A stretch of DNA of 64,000 bases from Ustulina deusta (taxonomy: Eukaryota; Ascomycota; Sordariomycetes; Xylariales; Xylariaceae). The notes below the pieces were generated by a model. The model was not told the DNA's origin. It was given only the letters and a program-made list of their open reading frames with translations, and searched no databases. Both the position numbers and the translations under genes were made by a program. Below, one piece after another: positions 1 through 11,496 of the stretch (its first letter is position 1; each line of letters begins with the position of its first letter). Location of the stretch: the NCBI GenBank assembly GCA_023159155.1, contig JAJNNX010000016.1, positions 868,001 through 932,000 on the forward strand, given 5' to 3'.

Positions 1-1707
1 AGCAATGCGATCTTCTTTCCATAGTCGCACGCTAGAGGAATCAAAGAGACCCGCTAAGATGTTGGCGGCTTGGGCGAGGTTGTCAGGGGAAGCAGCGTGT
101 TGCTTTTCTACCAGTTTTCCGTCAGCCTCAGGAAATGCCAATGTTCGGAGCAGTGTTCGAACACAGGCATCCCAGTAATGGTCGATTTGAGTAGAGCTAG
201 AATTAGGTTTGAAAGCATAGTAGTAAAGGTTACAGAGTCCACCAATGACGACTTTTCGAAGCTCGTCAGGTTGTTTACCTCTTCGTCTCAACTGGTTGAA
301 AGGTTGACACAAAGTACCAATCGTCTTAGAGAAGGATGACTCGTGCAGATGCAGCACATAGACTAAGCGATTCCATGCGTAATTTGCCTCCAACTTAGTT
401 TGATAATCACCACTGTTGAAGCACCGCTGTATTATCTCCAGCCATCGGTCAAAGAATTCCCAGCGATCAATTGGGCATCTCAACAGCAGGATGACCACGC
501 TCCAAATCTGAGGCACAGCAGCCATCTCCGACTTCTCCTTCGACATGGCAGTGAGCCTCTGAATATAGTGCTCAACAAAGCGGGTTTCGTCAATGGACAG
601 TTGAAGGAATTCCATAACCTTTTTGGATAATTGTTTTTCTTTTGCAGCGGTGAAGCTGGCGTCTAATCCGAGGGCTATCGCAGCGGAACGGATCTCTTTC
701 AGACTACTCAGCATATCCGTAAAGAGGTCTAGGAGCCACTCAGAGTGGGACACCATGTGGATTGTGGACTGCTTAATCAGTCTTCGATAAATGAGAATAC
801 GCGACATAATAATGCTCTTCCCTTTAATGTGGTTCTCAATACTGTGGAGCGAAGCAACAAGTCGGCCAACGCGATCAGCTGTCATGACCTTTGGGGGAAA
901 GTCCTGGCATACGACTACCTGCATCAGATGTCGGACAACATCCTTGGGAATTGTATGGTCCTCGAATGATCTGATGCAGTGATCTATAATAAAGACACCA
1001 AAATCGGAGGTCACCGCCGTTGCAATAGCAGGGAAATGTAGGAAAGTGCTCAGCAAGCTGAGGGAGTGGTTGACGAGTGATGAATCAATGACTCCGTTTC
1101 CGCCCTTGGCAGTGACGTCGCGCTGAATGAATTGCATGAACAAACTCATCTTGCTCTGTAGGGCGATGCGGTCTGGGAGATTCGTCGACGTCTTCAGGGC
1201 GCGCACCAGCATTGTGTAGGCGTCGACCTTAGAGTCGCGGTCATTGCTGGCAAGGTGCTTGATGCTGGATTCTAGCATGGCGGCCAAGGTAGTCGTGCTG
1301 CCCGCCTCGCGGTAACCAGCGGACGGGTCGAGTGGGTTCAGAGGGTTCGGACTCGATGTGGGCTTGAGAATCGACTTTAGCGGTCTCGAGAGGCGCATAG
1401 ACGAGGCGGAAATTGGCGTCGATTGCTTATGCTCATTCTCCTGACCGGCGTCTGCAGGAGGGTCGCGATACTCGGCGTGAACCGTGAACTCGACCCGTTT
1501 CCGAGACCGCCTCGAGCTGGCGTTGGTCGAGAGCGCCGAGCCTGGCGAGTGGCTTGGGGGTGTTTGCAGGGTGAGGCGAGAGGCGAGGGGATGGCGGTTT
1601 AGACTCGACGTGGGATCGAGGTCGCTTTGACGTTCTCGGGGGGGAGTTGGCGGTCTTGCCAGCAATGCGTCTAGGCCTGCTGATGGCGCTGCTGCTGGTG
1701 ATACCAT
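1..1707 (-). CDS. rif1: Rif1 homologue, N-terminal part (runs off the left edge)
   Basis: 569 codons are open without introns from an ATG at 1707 to the window edge; an in-frame TGA lies three codons before that ATG, supporting the start. Residues about 130 onward are a helical, HEAT-like array matching the Rif1 N-terminal domain. Rif1 acts at telomeres and origins, recruiting protein phosphatase 1 (Glc7) to counter DDK phosphorylation and set replication timing. The disordered first 120 residues carry KRVEF (RVxF core at 71-74) and KSILK (SILK core at 112-115), the two classical PP1-docking motifs. They sit N-terminally, as in yeasts, rather than C-terminally as in animals. The C-terminal half is outside the window. 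It is divergent from ric8 across a 1.3-kb spacer. The family call is from memory of the domain; the docking motifs are read directly. Confidence 0.85.
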   Translation of the reverse strand, partial: MVSPAAAPSAGLDALLARPPTPPRERQSDLDPTSSLNRHPLASRLTLQTPPSHSPGSALSTNASSRRSRKRVEFTVHAEYRDPPADAGQENEHKQSTPISASSMRLSRPLKSILKPTSSPNPLNPLDPSAGYREAGSTTTLAAMLESSIKHLASNDRDSKVDAYTMLVRALKTSTNLPDRIALQSKMSLFMQFIQRDVTAKGGNGVIDSSLVNHSLSLLSTFLHFPAIATAVTSDFGVFIIDHCIRSFEDHTIPKDVVRHLMQVVVCQDFPPKVMTADRVGRLVASLHSIENHIKGKSIIMSRILIYRRLIKQSTIHMVSHSEWLLDLFTDMLSSLKEIRSAAIALGLDASFTAAKEKQLSKKVMEFLQLSIDETRFVEHYIQRLTAMSKEKSEMAAVPQIWSVVILLLRCPIDRWEFFDRWLEIIQRCFNSGDYQTKLEANYAWNRLVYVLHLHESSFSKTIGTLCQPFNQLRRRGKQPDELRKVVIGGLCNLYYYAFKPNSSSTQIDHYWDACVRTLLRTLAFPEADGKLVEKQHAASPDNLAQAANILAGLFDSSSVRLWKEDRIA

Positions 1708-3032
1708 GGCTGCAAGTCAACCACTCCAAGACTTCTCTGCCCACCACGCGAAGGCTGGCTGGGCAGCTCAGATTTCATGGATCGATTGCAGTTGCGTCGA
1801 CTAGGTGATATACGACTGGGAACGACACGGACGCTAGTTGACGAACATGGTACTCGACCGGCGTAAATGGAAGGGAACAGACAAATTAGGGATAAAATCA
1901 GGAACACAGGAACGAAGGGCCGAAGTGTGATAGCTCGCGTTTACCCCCTCGAATGGAAAAGGCGACTAGAACAGGTAGCGCCGAGATGGTGAGAGGTTAA
2001 TCCAGAGAGTGCTGTAATTGATTGACTGAATACAGCAGGTACCTATAAAGTAAGAGACGGTATCTCGATATCTGACAAAATGTGGAGAGAGCGCGATAAT
2101 GGATCCCTGTCGACGCGGTAGAGCAGGAAGAAAGTGCTCGCGACGCGCTTTAGTGGATCCCATGTGCTTAAGTGGTTTTCCATCCCACCAGACAGTAGGT
2201 ACTTTAACCCCAGAAGCACTAATAATAGGGACGATCATGGTCTGTGCGCATTGCAACCCCCAGCAAGGTGACGACAAGGCACCCGACATGTATAAAACAT
2301 ACTACCTCAGAAGATGTGCAGACAACCATAAAGCCTCACCTTGATACTTACAGTTCCTGTCATACGTTCTTTCAGGAAACTGGCCCTCTAGTCGATCATC
2401 CTGGATGTACGGCACCCAGGATACCATCGCTCCGTACTCAAGATCTCTCACGCCCACACGCCCACACGCCGTGGTGCGTGCCGACGACTACATAGTGGTC
2501 CTACCAACACACGGACGGGTAGGTATCTACACTCTACACGTCTACTCGGTACTACCATCCATCCTCCAACTTGTGCACCACTCGAGTATTTGGCGAGGCG
2601 TTCCCGTCACACCTAGCTTATAAATCAGGTGGCCGGGCCGACCGACGCTTCAATACCAGTTCGATTGCGTCTATCCAGCTTTGTGCCGAGTTCCATCGCG
2701 CATACTTAATCTTTAAGTACAAAGTGCGTCTCATTAGCCGTCATATTATCATTTTCCAAGTCAATATAATCAATCATCTTCGCCTCCTCTGTGCCCATAT
2801 TTGAGGCCACTGTGTTGTTCTAGGAAGAGGGGCCGCCTCGCCCCCCCTTTCCCCCCTCCCTCTTTTCATGTCCCTTTCATTGTCGTTCCTTATTCATTCA
2901 AAGCCCACTTCACCCTCAGGAATACTCCCAATGACTAAACAGTTTGACCAGCACCGCCTAGGGGTTCTTTGCCGCCTGTTTTCATCGTCCAGTAGCCAGC
3001 ACAGCCGTCCCGTAGGGACCAAAAGCTCTTCT
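1708..3032. promoter_or_regulatory. Divergent intergenic region between rif1 and ric8
   Basis: This 1.3-kb spacer separates the divergent starts of rif1 and ric8, so it must contain both promoters. A pyrimidine-rich tract (about 2840-2870, runs of C and CT) lies upstream of ric8, a common feature of filamentous fungal promoters. Small open frames here show no recognisable protein. No RNA gene or repeat was seen. Confidence 0.5.
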
Positions 3033-4671
3033 ATGGCTAGTAATTTTCAACTGTCTCAAGCAGCTATGCTGTCAGGACCAGGTAAGCCGCATCGTAGTGT
3101 AATGAGCCAATCTTACTGACGAATGTGGCTACAGAAAAACTGGCTGCAGTCGCTAGCCTTGTTGGAAAGTTGACCCAAGACCTGGGTTCAGTCAACCTAC
3201 TTCCACATCGTAAGACATTCACGCGCAAACATTCTCTCAGACATGTCTAATTTTCGCGACTAGAGAGGGATGCGGCTTTAGAAGAGCTAAAAATATATGG
3301 TCGGGATCCTTGTAATGCAGACCCGATATTCACAAAAGAGGTAGGTCCCGACCTGAATAGATGATGAGAGATTCTATGTTGACAAGATAAAGGGAATTGA
3401 GATGCTCACGAGGCATGCATTCGACAGTCCTTCCAGTATCACATCAAGAAATGCTCTACGCTGTTTATGCAACGCACTCTTGCTTAAGAAGGAGTGCCGG
3501 CAAATTTTCGTGGATCTAGGTTATGAGGCCAAAGTCTGCAATAAACTCAAGAATGATAGTCGTGACGATGAATTCCTTGTTTCGAGGATAATATTCCTCA
3601 CGACATATGATACCGACACGAAGCTAGAGCAACTCATTGATGAGTATCATCTTGCCGACTCCGTGATCAAGAATTTGGAACGCCACGCAAAGCACCAGAA
3701 TGATGGAAGGTCGGCTACAGATCCTATGCAGGACATGGCTCTAACGGAGACTCTAAAATTACTGTTCAATATCACTCACCACTGCAGACAGAAGACTTCA
3801 TCATTCACCCAAGCGGTTCCACATGTTATTACCATCTTGTGTGAAGGATCCTTCCAAGTCAACAAGCCGTTAGATCCGCCGACAGGTCCCTTAGTTAATT
3901 CTCTTTTAAATCTGGACCTAGATGCGAAGGAAGTTCGGTCGTCTCTGTTCCCTCCAGCTGAGCCAACCACCCTATCAGATCGTCTAATCAACCTTCTTGA
4001 GCAGTCGAGGACAAGATATCAGGACGAGGAACTTGACAGTACCGTAACACCCCTCCTTGGGGTAATACAGGCAGTTCATGGCCATGCTCCGCAAGATGTG
4101 CAGATTTCTATTCGGCAAAAGCTCTTGCCCACAGAAGCCGATAGAAAAGAAGTACTAGGACGTGGTGTCTCGTTGTCTTCCTGGCTTCTCAAGAACTCGA
4201 CGAACCCCGTAGCGCCGAGGTTTCGCGATATCATCTCGGATCTACTCTTCGACCTCTCAGACAAGGATGCATCTAAGTTTGTCGAAAACGTTGGGTACGG
4301 GTTCGCCTCAGGATTTCTCTACAATAAAAATATATCCATACCTCAGAATGCCTCTGAAGCCTTCAGCAACGATACAGGCAGTTCTGGCCGACCGATTAAC
4401 CCAGTGACTGGGCAGTTCCTGGATTCAGAGAGACACCTTGATGCACCTGAGATGACTGAGGCTGAGAGGGAAAGAGAAGCCGAGAGGCTATTTGTACTTT
4501 TCCAAAGGTAAGTCTCCCTTGTCCTACATGTGCAATTAGGGGAAAGGGGTCTAATCTCAAAATAGGCTACAGGCGAACGGCATAATTTCAGTCGAAAACC
4601 CAGTTCGGACAGCGGTAGAGGAGGGGCGCTTTGAAGAATTACCAGATGACTACAAGGAAGATGTCGATTAA
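3033..4671 (+). CDS. ric8: Ric8 / synembryn, G-alpha guanine nucleotide exchange factor and chaperone
   Basis: Five predicted exons: 3033-3081, 3135-3209, 3264-3340, 3393-4507 and 4566-4671, giving 473 residues, close to the usual fungal length. The joins keep frame and read through family-typical stretches such as GIEMLTRHAF at the third intron and LQANGII near the end. Ric8 is an armadillo-like cytosolic protein that folds and activates heterotrimeric G-alpha subunits; in Neurospora and Magnaporthe it controls growth, conidiation or virulence. The ATG at 3033 is preferred because 473 residues fits the family. In-frame upstream starts at 2868 or 2931 would add a serine-rich extension lacking family character. 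The acceptor of intron 3 could instead be at 3386, adding two residues in frame. Confidence 0.87.
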
Positions 4672-6217
4672 GGAATAATATGCCACTAGGGGAACATGTC
4701 GCGCAGTCATAATTCGGTATATGAGTGTCTGGACAATATCAACTATTAATGCAGATGATAGAGTCTAGTATAATAAGATAAATTGATAACTCCGGCACAC
4801 GTAAAATGTGTTTTTATGAGTTTTCAGGATAAATCTCTAATAGCATGGCCCAATGTATAAATTTAAATGGTTAAGCACGATATCCAGATCGCACCCTTCT
4901 CACTTTGTCAGTTCGACATGAAAAGTCTGCTACGCACGAGATGTTCTATTCCGGCTTTTCTGCGAGTAAATATGAACATATAGCTCAGCAATGGTGATTG
5001 ATTATTGAAAATCATGAAGAATTGCCCACTGGATGGAGAGGGTATGAGACCCGATATCTGTGAGGCTCGTGAACTAAGGGAGGATGAATCGAGCTCTCTA
5101 TATGGCCACAAGATACAGTATGCTATGACACCGCTTTCCATTCAACAAAGAAATCATTTGCATGATGCCAACACACGCCAGCTTTTGGGCGAATCTTAGG
5201 TCTTCGCGCAAGAACAATTCATTCATGACACACCTATACCTTGACCCCTTGAGCAACAATACCAAGAGCCTACCACATATTAATAGGCACTACGGACACA
5301 ATTTAAACATTTCTCTTTCAAGACGAAAGGAAGGATTGAACAAGAAAGCTCATCGCTCGTGATTTGCTAGTGTACCTAATGCATATGTACCTCGGCGGCT
5401 AAGGTTACCGAGGTATATGTAGTTGGTTACTTCCCATCTTGACTTGGATTCTATCTACAGCCCTATCAACAAAATTTTACCTGGTAGGTAAACAGGTGCA
5501 TGTGATGTACCTAGGTATCTTAGGTACCTAACAGACCCCATTGTCTCCTACCCGTTCACTTCATTCTGGGAAGGCACAAGATCCTGGGGCAACAGCAGAG
5601 ATATACAGGCAGGTGCAGCAAATATTTAACCAGACACTATCTACCTAGGTACCTAGGCACCTCGCACTTGCCTTGTAACCCAACCCCCAAAATTCCACAC
5701 TCCCAGCTATCCGGGATAAGAAGTCGACAAGGCCACTAACCCACCTGACATCAACACACACCCAACAACTATCTCCCCAACCTGCATTTCTATTCAAACC
5801 CTTGGACGACTACCACGCCACCAGCTGTACAAGCTGTCCAAGAGGCATCGGCATCATTCATCTGACTGCGGCGCAATAACGCCAGCTGCGCAACAAGGTA
5901 TGTGTGTTCCCGCCATTTGCTGCACCGCTTCTATTTTGTCTTTTTTGTTTGGTCTCCCCGAGAACCTAGGTAACAACCTATCTACCTACCAAGTGGATGG
6001 TAACCAGGTAGACGACTATCCGGCATTGTGTTCACGTTTGGGGTGCCTTCCGACTTATCATTTCCCCCATAGTTGACCCGTCACCAAACAATCAAACGCC
6101 GCAGCTCTGCAGCTTCTGCAAGATACACACAACAGATTTCTAAGGTGGTATACGCTGAACTCGCGAGCCGATCCTAGACCTGTTCGGAAAATCTTGCGCA
6201 CTCTAAGTGGTGAAGGT
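4672..6217. other. Intergenic: ric8 3' flank and chromodomain-gene 5' flank
   Basis: No convincing gene. From about 5490 to 6010 the sequence is crowded with TACCTAGGTA-type words (for example 5504-5530 and 5639-5662). A consensus-like donor (AAG then GTATGT) at about 5899 may mark a 5' UTR intron of the downstream gene. Short open frames here are not protein-like. Confidence 0.4.
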
Positions 6218-7383
6218 ATGGCGTCTACATCACGCAGCCGCGTCACGTTTGGCGATAATCGCGGCGACGACGACGCCCCTATTGCCAATATCGTGTCCGA
6301 GTAAGTTATTTACCGCATTGCATTTACCTTCCAATCTTGTTTTGACCCTACTCCTCATCTCCCAACCTTCATTCATTTCCACTTCATTAAACAGCCTGAA
6401 TCTTACTAAAAATCTCTGTCAGCCTTCAGAATAATGAGGGTGAGCCTGCTTTTGATGAAGAGAATCAGGGTAACGATGGCATTAACGAAGAAGAAAACAC
6501 CACTCAAGCTGAAGTCCTGAAGCCTGTCTCTAAGCTCGGGGTCGAGAAAAGCACTATCCCTCTCACGTCTAATATCGAGGATAAGAGTGAGAACTGCCAA
6601 GATGACAAACAGGATGAAGCTCACAATGAGGAAGAAGGTCACGATAGCGACGTCGAATCTAGATCTGGAAGTGACGGAGACGCGAGAGTAAAGCGCCGCA
6701 AGTCCAGGAGAATCGAGATGTCTGTCAGGCGGGGTGCAGTTTCATCGAATGTCACGAAGCAAGTACCTAGTGAGGGCGCAGAAGAATTGGCTCCTCGTAA
6801 ACGTGGTCGCCCACCAAAGAAAGCCGCGGTTGTTGACCTGATTACCAATTCAGAAGCCTATACTAGATCCAAAGGCAACACACAGCAAGAACCTAACGAG
6901 AGCGCACAAGATCCTATTCCTCGTAAACGTGGCCGTCCAGCAAAGAAGGCCGCTGAAGGTTCTTCTCGATTCAGAGCCAAGAGAAAGAGAGACATTCCGG
7001 TAGATGGCTATCGAAGATCATCTCGCTCTGCATCTGAGTCTGCCACCCAGAAAATCACGGAGCAAAGCGTATGTTTTCCTATTATTCCTTTTAAAAGGGG
7101 CAAGGAGCTAATATAAGCGTCTGGGAAGAAACGACTCAAGATTGCAAACACGCAGTCCGAAGCGGATCATAAGAAGACTCCGAACCCCGCTCCCAAGACA
7201 CGCACCAAGAAGATGGAATTTGAAGTTGACCTCATTGTTGCCAGACGCAAGAGATCTGGCATTACTGAGTATCAGGTGAAATGGAAGGGTTACAATTCTA
7301 ACTACAACACATGGGAGCCTGCCGCAAACCTGACTCATTGTGCCCAGGCAATTAGCCAGTTCAACACCCGACGCAGGGCGTGA
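6218..7383 (+). CDS. Chromodomain protein with two AT-hooks
   Basis: Three predicted exons, 6218-6300, 6423-7068 and 7129-7383, give 327 residues. Residues 28-125 are acidic and disordered. Two AT-hooks, RKRGRPPKK (153-161) and RKRGRPAKK (195-203), lie in similar flanks. The chromodomain is at the extreme C-terminus (about 272-325), with putative methyl-lysine cage residues F274, W295 and Y298 and the KWKGY and NTWEP signatures. There is no chromoshadow domain, so it is not a plain HP1. It probably binds methylated histone tails plus AT-rich DNA in the nucleus. Neurospora CDP-2/CHAP-type heterochromatin factors combine these modules across partners, but orthology is not established. The last acceptor was chosen at 7128 because an earlier AG at 7116 breaks the frame. 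Confidence 0.8.
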
Positions 7384-8080
7384 GGAGGTGCCATGACTAC
7401 GGACGATCCGCAACTACAGTGTGAAGTTGATGGCGAGGAATTGAAAATTGGCTGTTTAACGCTTCTCTCGAGGGCTTGGAAGTTAGGACTAAAGTGATGA
7501 TTGAATTTGCGTTGGTTTCATTGCAGCCAGAGCTTGCCTCGCTGTTGACTTGAGATGGGAATCTCCCCAGTCTTTGCGGAATAATCCTGAGCAGGCCCGA
7601 GCAAGGCTTGAGCTCTAGAATAGGCTATAGGTAGTCAATACCGGAAGGCAGTCCTTATTTCCACGCTTAGTGGGAATAGAAATCTGCACCGACACCGTGG
7701 ATCTTAATTTCGTGGTATTTTCACCAAAATCAACAGCATTTTTTTGGTTGCAACCTTGTGCTGGGGCTCGCTTCAATATGTTAGGTGCCTCATCTCGACA
7801 CCCCCACCCAACCTCTGTTCCCGGGGGTTGCTAGCACAGTGCGATATAGTAAAAACACGGAGTACCCGGGCCATGCAATGTTCTGTGCATCAGCCTCGCC
7901 CGCTAATGTCTGGTCAGCTTGCGCCAAACCAGCTTTCTTTTCTACCTACCTAAGGTACCTTGCAGACTTGGTCTGGGAACTACCAGTCTCGTCGTCCTCT
8001 GCGAATAGTACATTACGGTGCAACTTACATCTAGATTATCGTCCCTCTCCCTCGGCGCGTTGCACCATCTCCTTCCTGGC
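7384..8080. other. Intergenic, 3' and 5' flanks
   Basis: Nothing gene-like. The stretch holds the 3' flank of the chromodomain gene and the promoter of the MPDU1-like gene, with a TACCTACCTAAGGTACC cluster near 7943-7960. Overlapping open frames at 7744-8207 lack family similarity. Confidence 0.4.
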
Positions 8081-9041
8081 ATGGAGGCCCTTCGCTCGGC
8101 GCTGCAGCCGCTGCAGCCGCTCACTCACAACCTGCCCGCGCCGATTCGTGATCTCGGCGTGTCCATCATCGGCGAGACCTGCTACAAGACCCTGCTTCTC
8201 GATCTAGACCCGACCGACTCCGAATGCCTCAAGCTCGCTATCTCCAAGGGACTGGGCATCGGCATCATCGGCGCCTCCTCTGTCGTCAAGGTCCCACAGA
8301 TCATCAAGCTCGTTCAGTCCAAGTCGGCCTCGGGCGTCAGCTTTCTGTCCTACCTCCTTGAAACCTCGTCGTACCTCATCACCCTCGCCTACAACATTCG
8401 GAATGGATTCCCTTTCAGCACCTTCGGCGAGACTGCCCTGATCCTCGGCCAGAATGTCATTATAACCGTCCTGGTTCTCAACTACAGTGGTCGCGCTAGT
8501 ATGGCTGCATTATTTGTCGCCGCCCTTGCCACGAGTTTCATCACTCTCTTCAACAGTAGGGTCCTTGATATGCAGGCTCTGGGCTACCTGCAGGCCGGCG
8601 CCGGCGTGCTGGGTGTAGCGAGCAAGGTACCCCAGATTGCCGCTATCTTTCAGGAGGGTGGAACAGGCCAGCTTAGCGCTTTTACCGTAAGCACAATCGA
8701 CCCTGTCTCACAAATCCTTCTCCGACCCGGCATTTTGTAATCCTAGGTTTGCTGACGCGCTTGTGTGGCAGGTCTTTAACTATCTCGCCGGCTCTCTCTC
8801 GCGCATCTTTACAACGCTGCAGGAGGTGGATGACCAGCTGATCCTATACGGCTTCATTGCGGGGTTCACTTTGAACTGCGTCTTGGCGGCACAGATGGTG
8901 TACTACTGGAACGCGCCCTCGGCCAAAGCAAAAGGGAAGATGAAGGACGTGTCTATCTCTGGACCAACCCCGAGTTCGGCTGTGTCTCCTTCAACGTCAC
9001 CTAGAGGTAATAAAGGACCCACAACGCGCCGGAGAGGTTAA
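8081..9041 (+). CDS. MPDU1: MPDU1/Lec35-like PQ-loop membrane protein
   Basis: Two exons, 8081-8686 and 8772-9041, joined in phase 0, give 291 residues. Two PQ-loop repeats are visible: KVPQIIKLVQSKSASGVSF in the first half and KVPQIAAIFQEGGTGQLSAF at the exon junction, each within hydrophobic helices, about seven predicted in all. This matches mannose-P-dolichol utilisation defect 1, an ER membrane protein needed for use of dolichol-linked mannose and glucose donors in N-glycan, GPI-anchor and O-mannose assembly. The C-terminal 45 residues are polar and basic (ending RRRG) and probably cytosolic. An in-frame upstream start at 8018 would add 21 residues; 8081 matches family length better. Other PQ-loop proteins are less likely given the repeat spacing. 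Confidence 0.85.
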
Positions 9042-11496
9042 GTAGTTCTTTTCGTATTGTATGAAAATAGCATCATTATGAAGACCGCTATACCTCTTTT
9101 TGTTTACGATTTTTAATACATTATTGCCGTTGTTTTATAACTCAGGTGTGTTTTACTACCAATCCTGACTATTGACTTGGCGCTGCGCTATACCTAAAAC
9201 ATCTGTAATACTTACCTACCTAATGGAGATAAGTTTTTGTCTTTGTCTTTTCAGTGTAGGTGTTGCCATCCTTGATCTGAATGGCACTATCTATCGGCAA
9301 TCGCACATGCTTAAGTAGGTACCTGCCACAACCTGGCCAAAGTTCTACCTATCTGAAATAACTACCTATATGCAGGGAGACCTGAATACCTAATCGAGCG
9401 ACATAACTATCTGCAATCTGCAGGAAGTAATAGAATGTTCTCGATACATCGGAACTGCCGGTGAGTTCGTGCATGATCATACGCACGATACCTGGTTTTG
9501 ATAAGACCATGTTCGTGTTTTATCAAGAGAGAAATGCACTTCATCATTGTTATGGCTCCTTTACCGTACCCGATTTATTAAGTAATCTTTAACTAGCAAT
9601 GTCTTCAAAGTTCAAGAAAGCAGATGTTGTGATACTTATTCTGTGTTGATAACAGTCTTGGAGCTGACGAATTGCCTCTCACTAAGCATGGACTTATCAA
9701 TCATTACTTGTCAATATTGTTCTGACGGTAGAGTACGCATCTGCATCGGACACCCACAGTGCTCTCCTCTCCGTCGAAGATGGGTAGGAGTAGGAGTGAT
9801 AAGCACCAAAGTAGACACGTCACTTGTATGCTGATTGGTAGCTTGCATACCGCTTTTCGTTTGGGCGCCAACCATATAGGTAGAACTAAATCTTCGCAAT
9901 AAGTGTTGATTATGTGGATTAATGGCCTTGTGCATGTGCTGCTTTCCCAGTTGTCTAAAAGAAGTCATCCGCCACTGCTCGGCGTAAGTTCTTGTCCTCA
10001 CCGCGCACTACGGTAAATTGTCTGTTTCATGTCTCTCATCGATGTGAAGTTCTTGGTTGCGCTAGCGCTCAAAACAATAATCGCGGATGACCGTCTAAGC
10101 CAATCAATTACCTTGGACTAACTCCTGTACGCTACTACTCTACTCTAGCATCAGCAAAGCTTCATGGATACTTAAGTAGAGTACATATGCCCCGGTATTC
10201 CTGGATTTGAAACCCGAGTAGTGATGTGTTTGACGACAAGAAATGCTTCTGTCATCTGTAGTGCTACATGATGCACTGCAATATGTATCATGCGGTCACT
10301 TGACACATGATATACTGTAGTCTAAGAGGGATATCGAAGAGTTGAATTCGCCCGACACCGGGCTTGAAGCTAGCCAATCCCCAGTTTCGCTTTCAAGCCC
10401 TTCAATGCCGCACATTTCCACGTTCTCGATATCATGCGGGGCAAGACCCCGAAGTCACACGACGGGAACGGGAACGAGGTGGAAACCCTCGGGCAGCGTC
10501 TTGGTCTGGTCTAGGTTGCTGGGGCCTTTGCATAGCACATAGCACCTCGGGGAATGCTTGCCGGTCACATGATCGGAGCCTGACTGGACTTATCATAGTC
10601 AGACCATTCCTACCTTACTACTTACTCGACTCGATAGCTAGCATACAAGGTAGCCCATCTGCACGTACATTTACCGAGTTCCAGAATGTTAGGGAGCGGA
10701 CCGGAATGGATCTTCGTGTTACAAAGCTCGACAATGCCAATTCGGGAAAATGCATTTCGTTACAGGAGGATGATTGGCGGATAGGGCTCAAGACGGTATT
10801 CCCAACTCTGTACTAGCGCGGGGTATCTGCTGCTGGGGGTTCCATTTTTCTCCTGCGCTTCTTCGGCTTCCCTTGCCACCGCCCATCGAACAGCGGTGAC
10901 GAGAAAATTGAAGAAACATTGTCATGTAGAAAGCATGTCGCCATCGCACGACAGCCCGACACCCGCTCTCCACAACACAACACAGCGCAACACAGCGCAA
11001 CACAAAACGAAACGAAGAGTCCTATGCGTGCGTGTACATTCCAGTTAGCCAAGTGTCTCCTCGAGTGGACTCCCGATATGTCGGATCTCTCTTATCACCG
11101 AGACTAAACGAAGTGATGATCCTTCCGCCCGCTGCTTGTCGAAGAAAGAAGAAGCGTAGTCTGCTGGTCGCCTACGACATCCTCTTCGACCAGACTTCCT
11201 CTGTCTTCATTTGGCAAGTGGGTAGAGTCGTCACTTTAGTTCAACTTCTTTTTTGCTGTCCTGATTACGCGCTCTCCAGTCTCCAGTTTCCAGGCTGCGT
11301 ATAAGTTAGGCAAGCCCACCATCCTCTGCCAACAGGTCTAATCCTCCATCTCTTGACTCAAACACGTGCTTTTTTCTCTGGGTCTTAACTCGACGCCTCC
11401 GCAGCTCAGTTCATACTCAATAAAACTCACCCATCTCCCTGCTTTGCTTCTTGACTTGTTTTCCCCTCTTAACTGGCATCATTTTTATCTTCTAGT
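9042..11496. other. Intergenic, 2.45 kb, no recognised gene
   Basis: No convincing coding sequence. AGGTACC-type words occur near 9310-9335. A short 10-bp repeat (CACAGCGCAA) lies around 10980-11000. The segment after about 11300 is pyrimidine-rich and is probably the promoter and 5' UTR of the choline sulfatase. The 150-codon open frame at 10364-10816 is arginine/serine-rich without domain character and was not accepted. Confidence 0.4.

Noticed and set aside
2868..3032. In-frame upstream ATG codons that would extend Ric8
   Set aside because: The added residues are serine-rich and unlike the Ric8 N-terminus; the 473-residue product from 3033 already fits the family.
10364..10816. 150-codon open frame in the MPDU1-choline sulfatase interval
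   Set aside because: Arginine/serine-rich, no domain pattern and overlapped by another frame; most likely chance.
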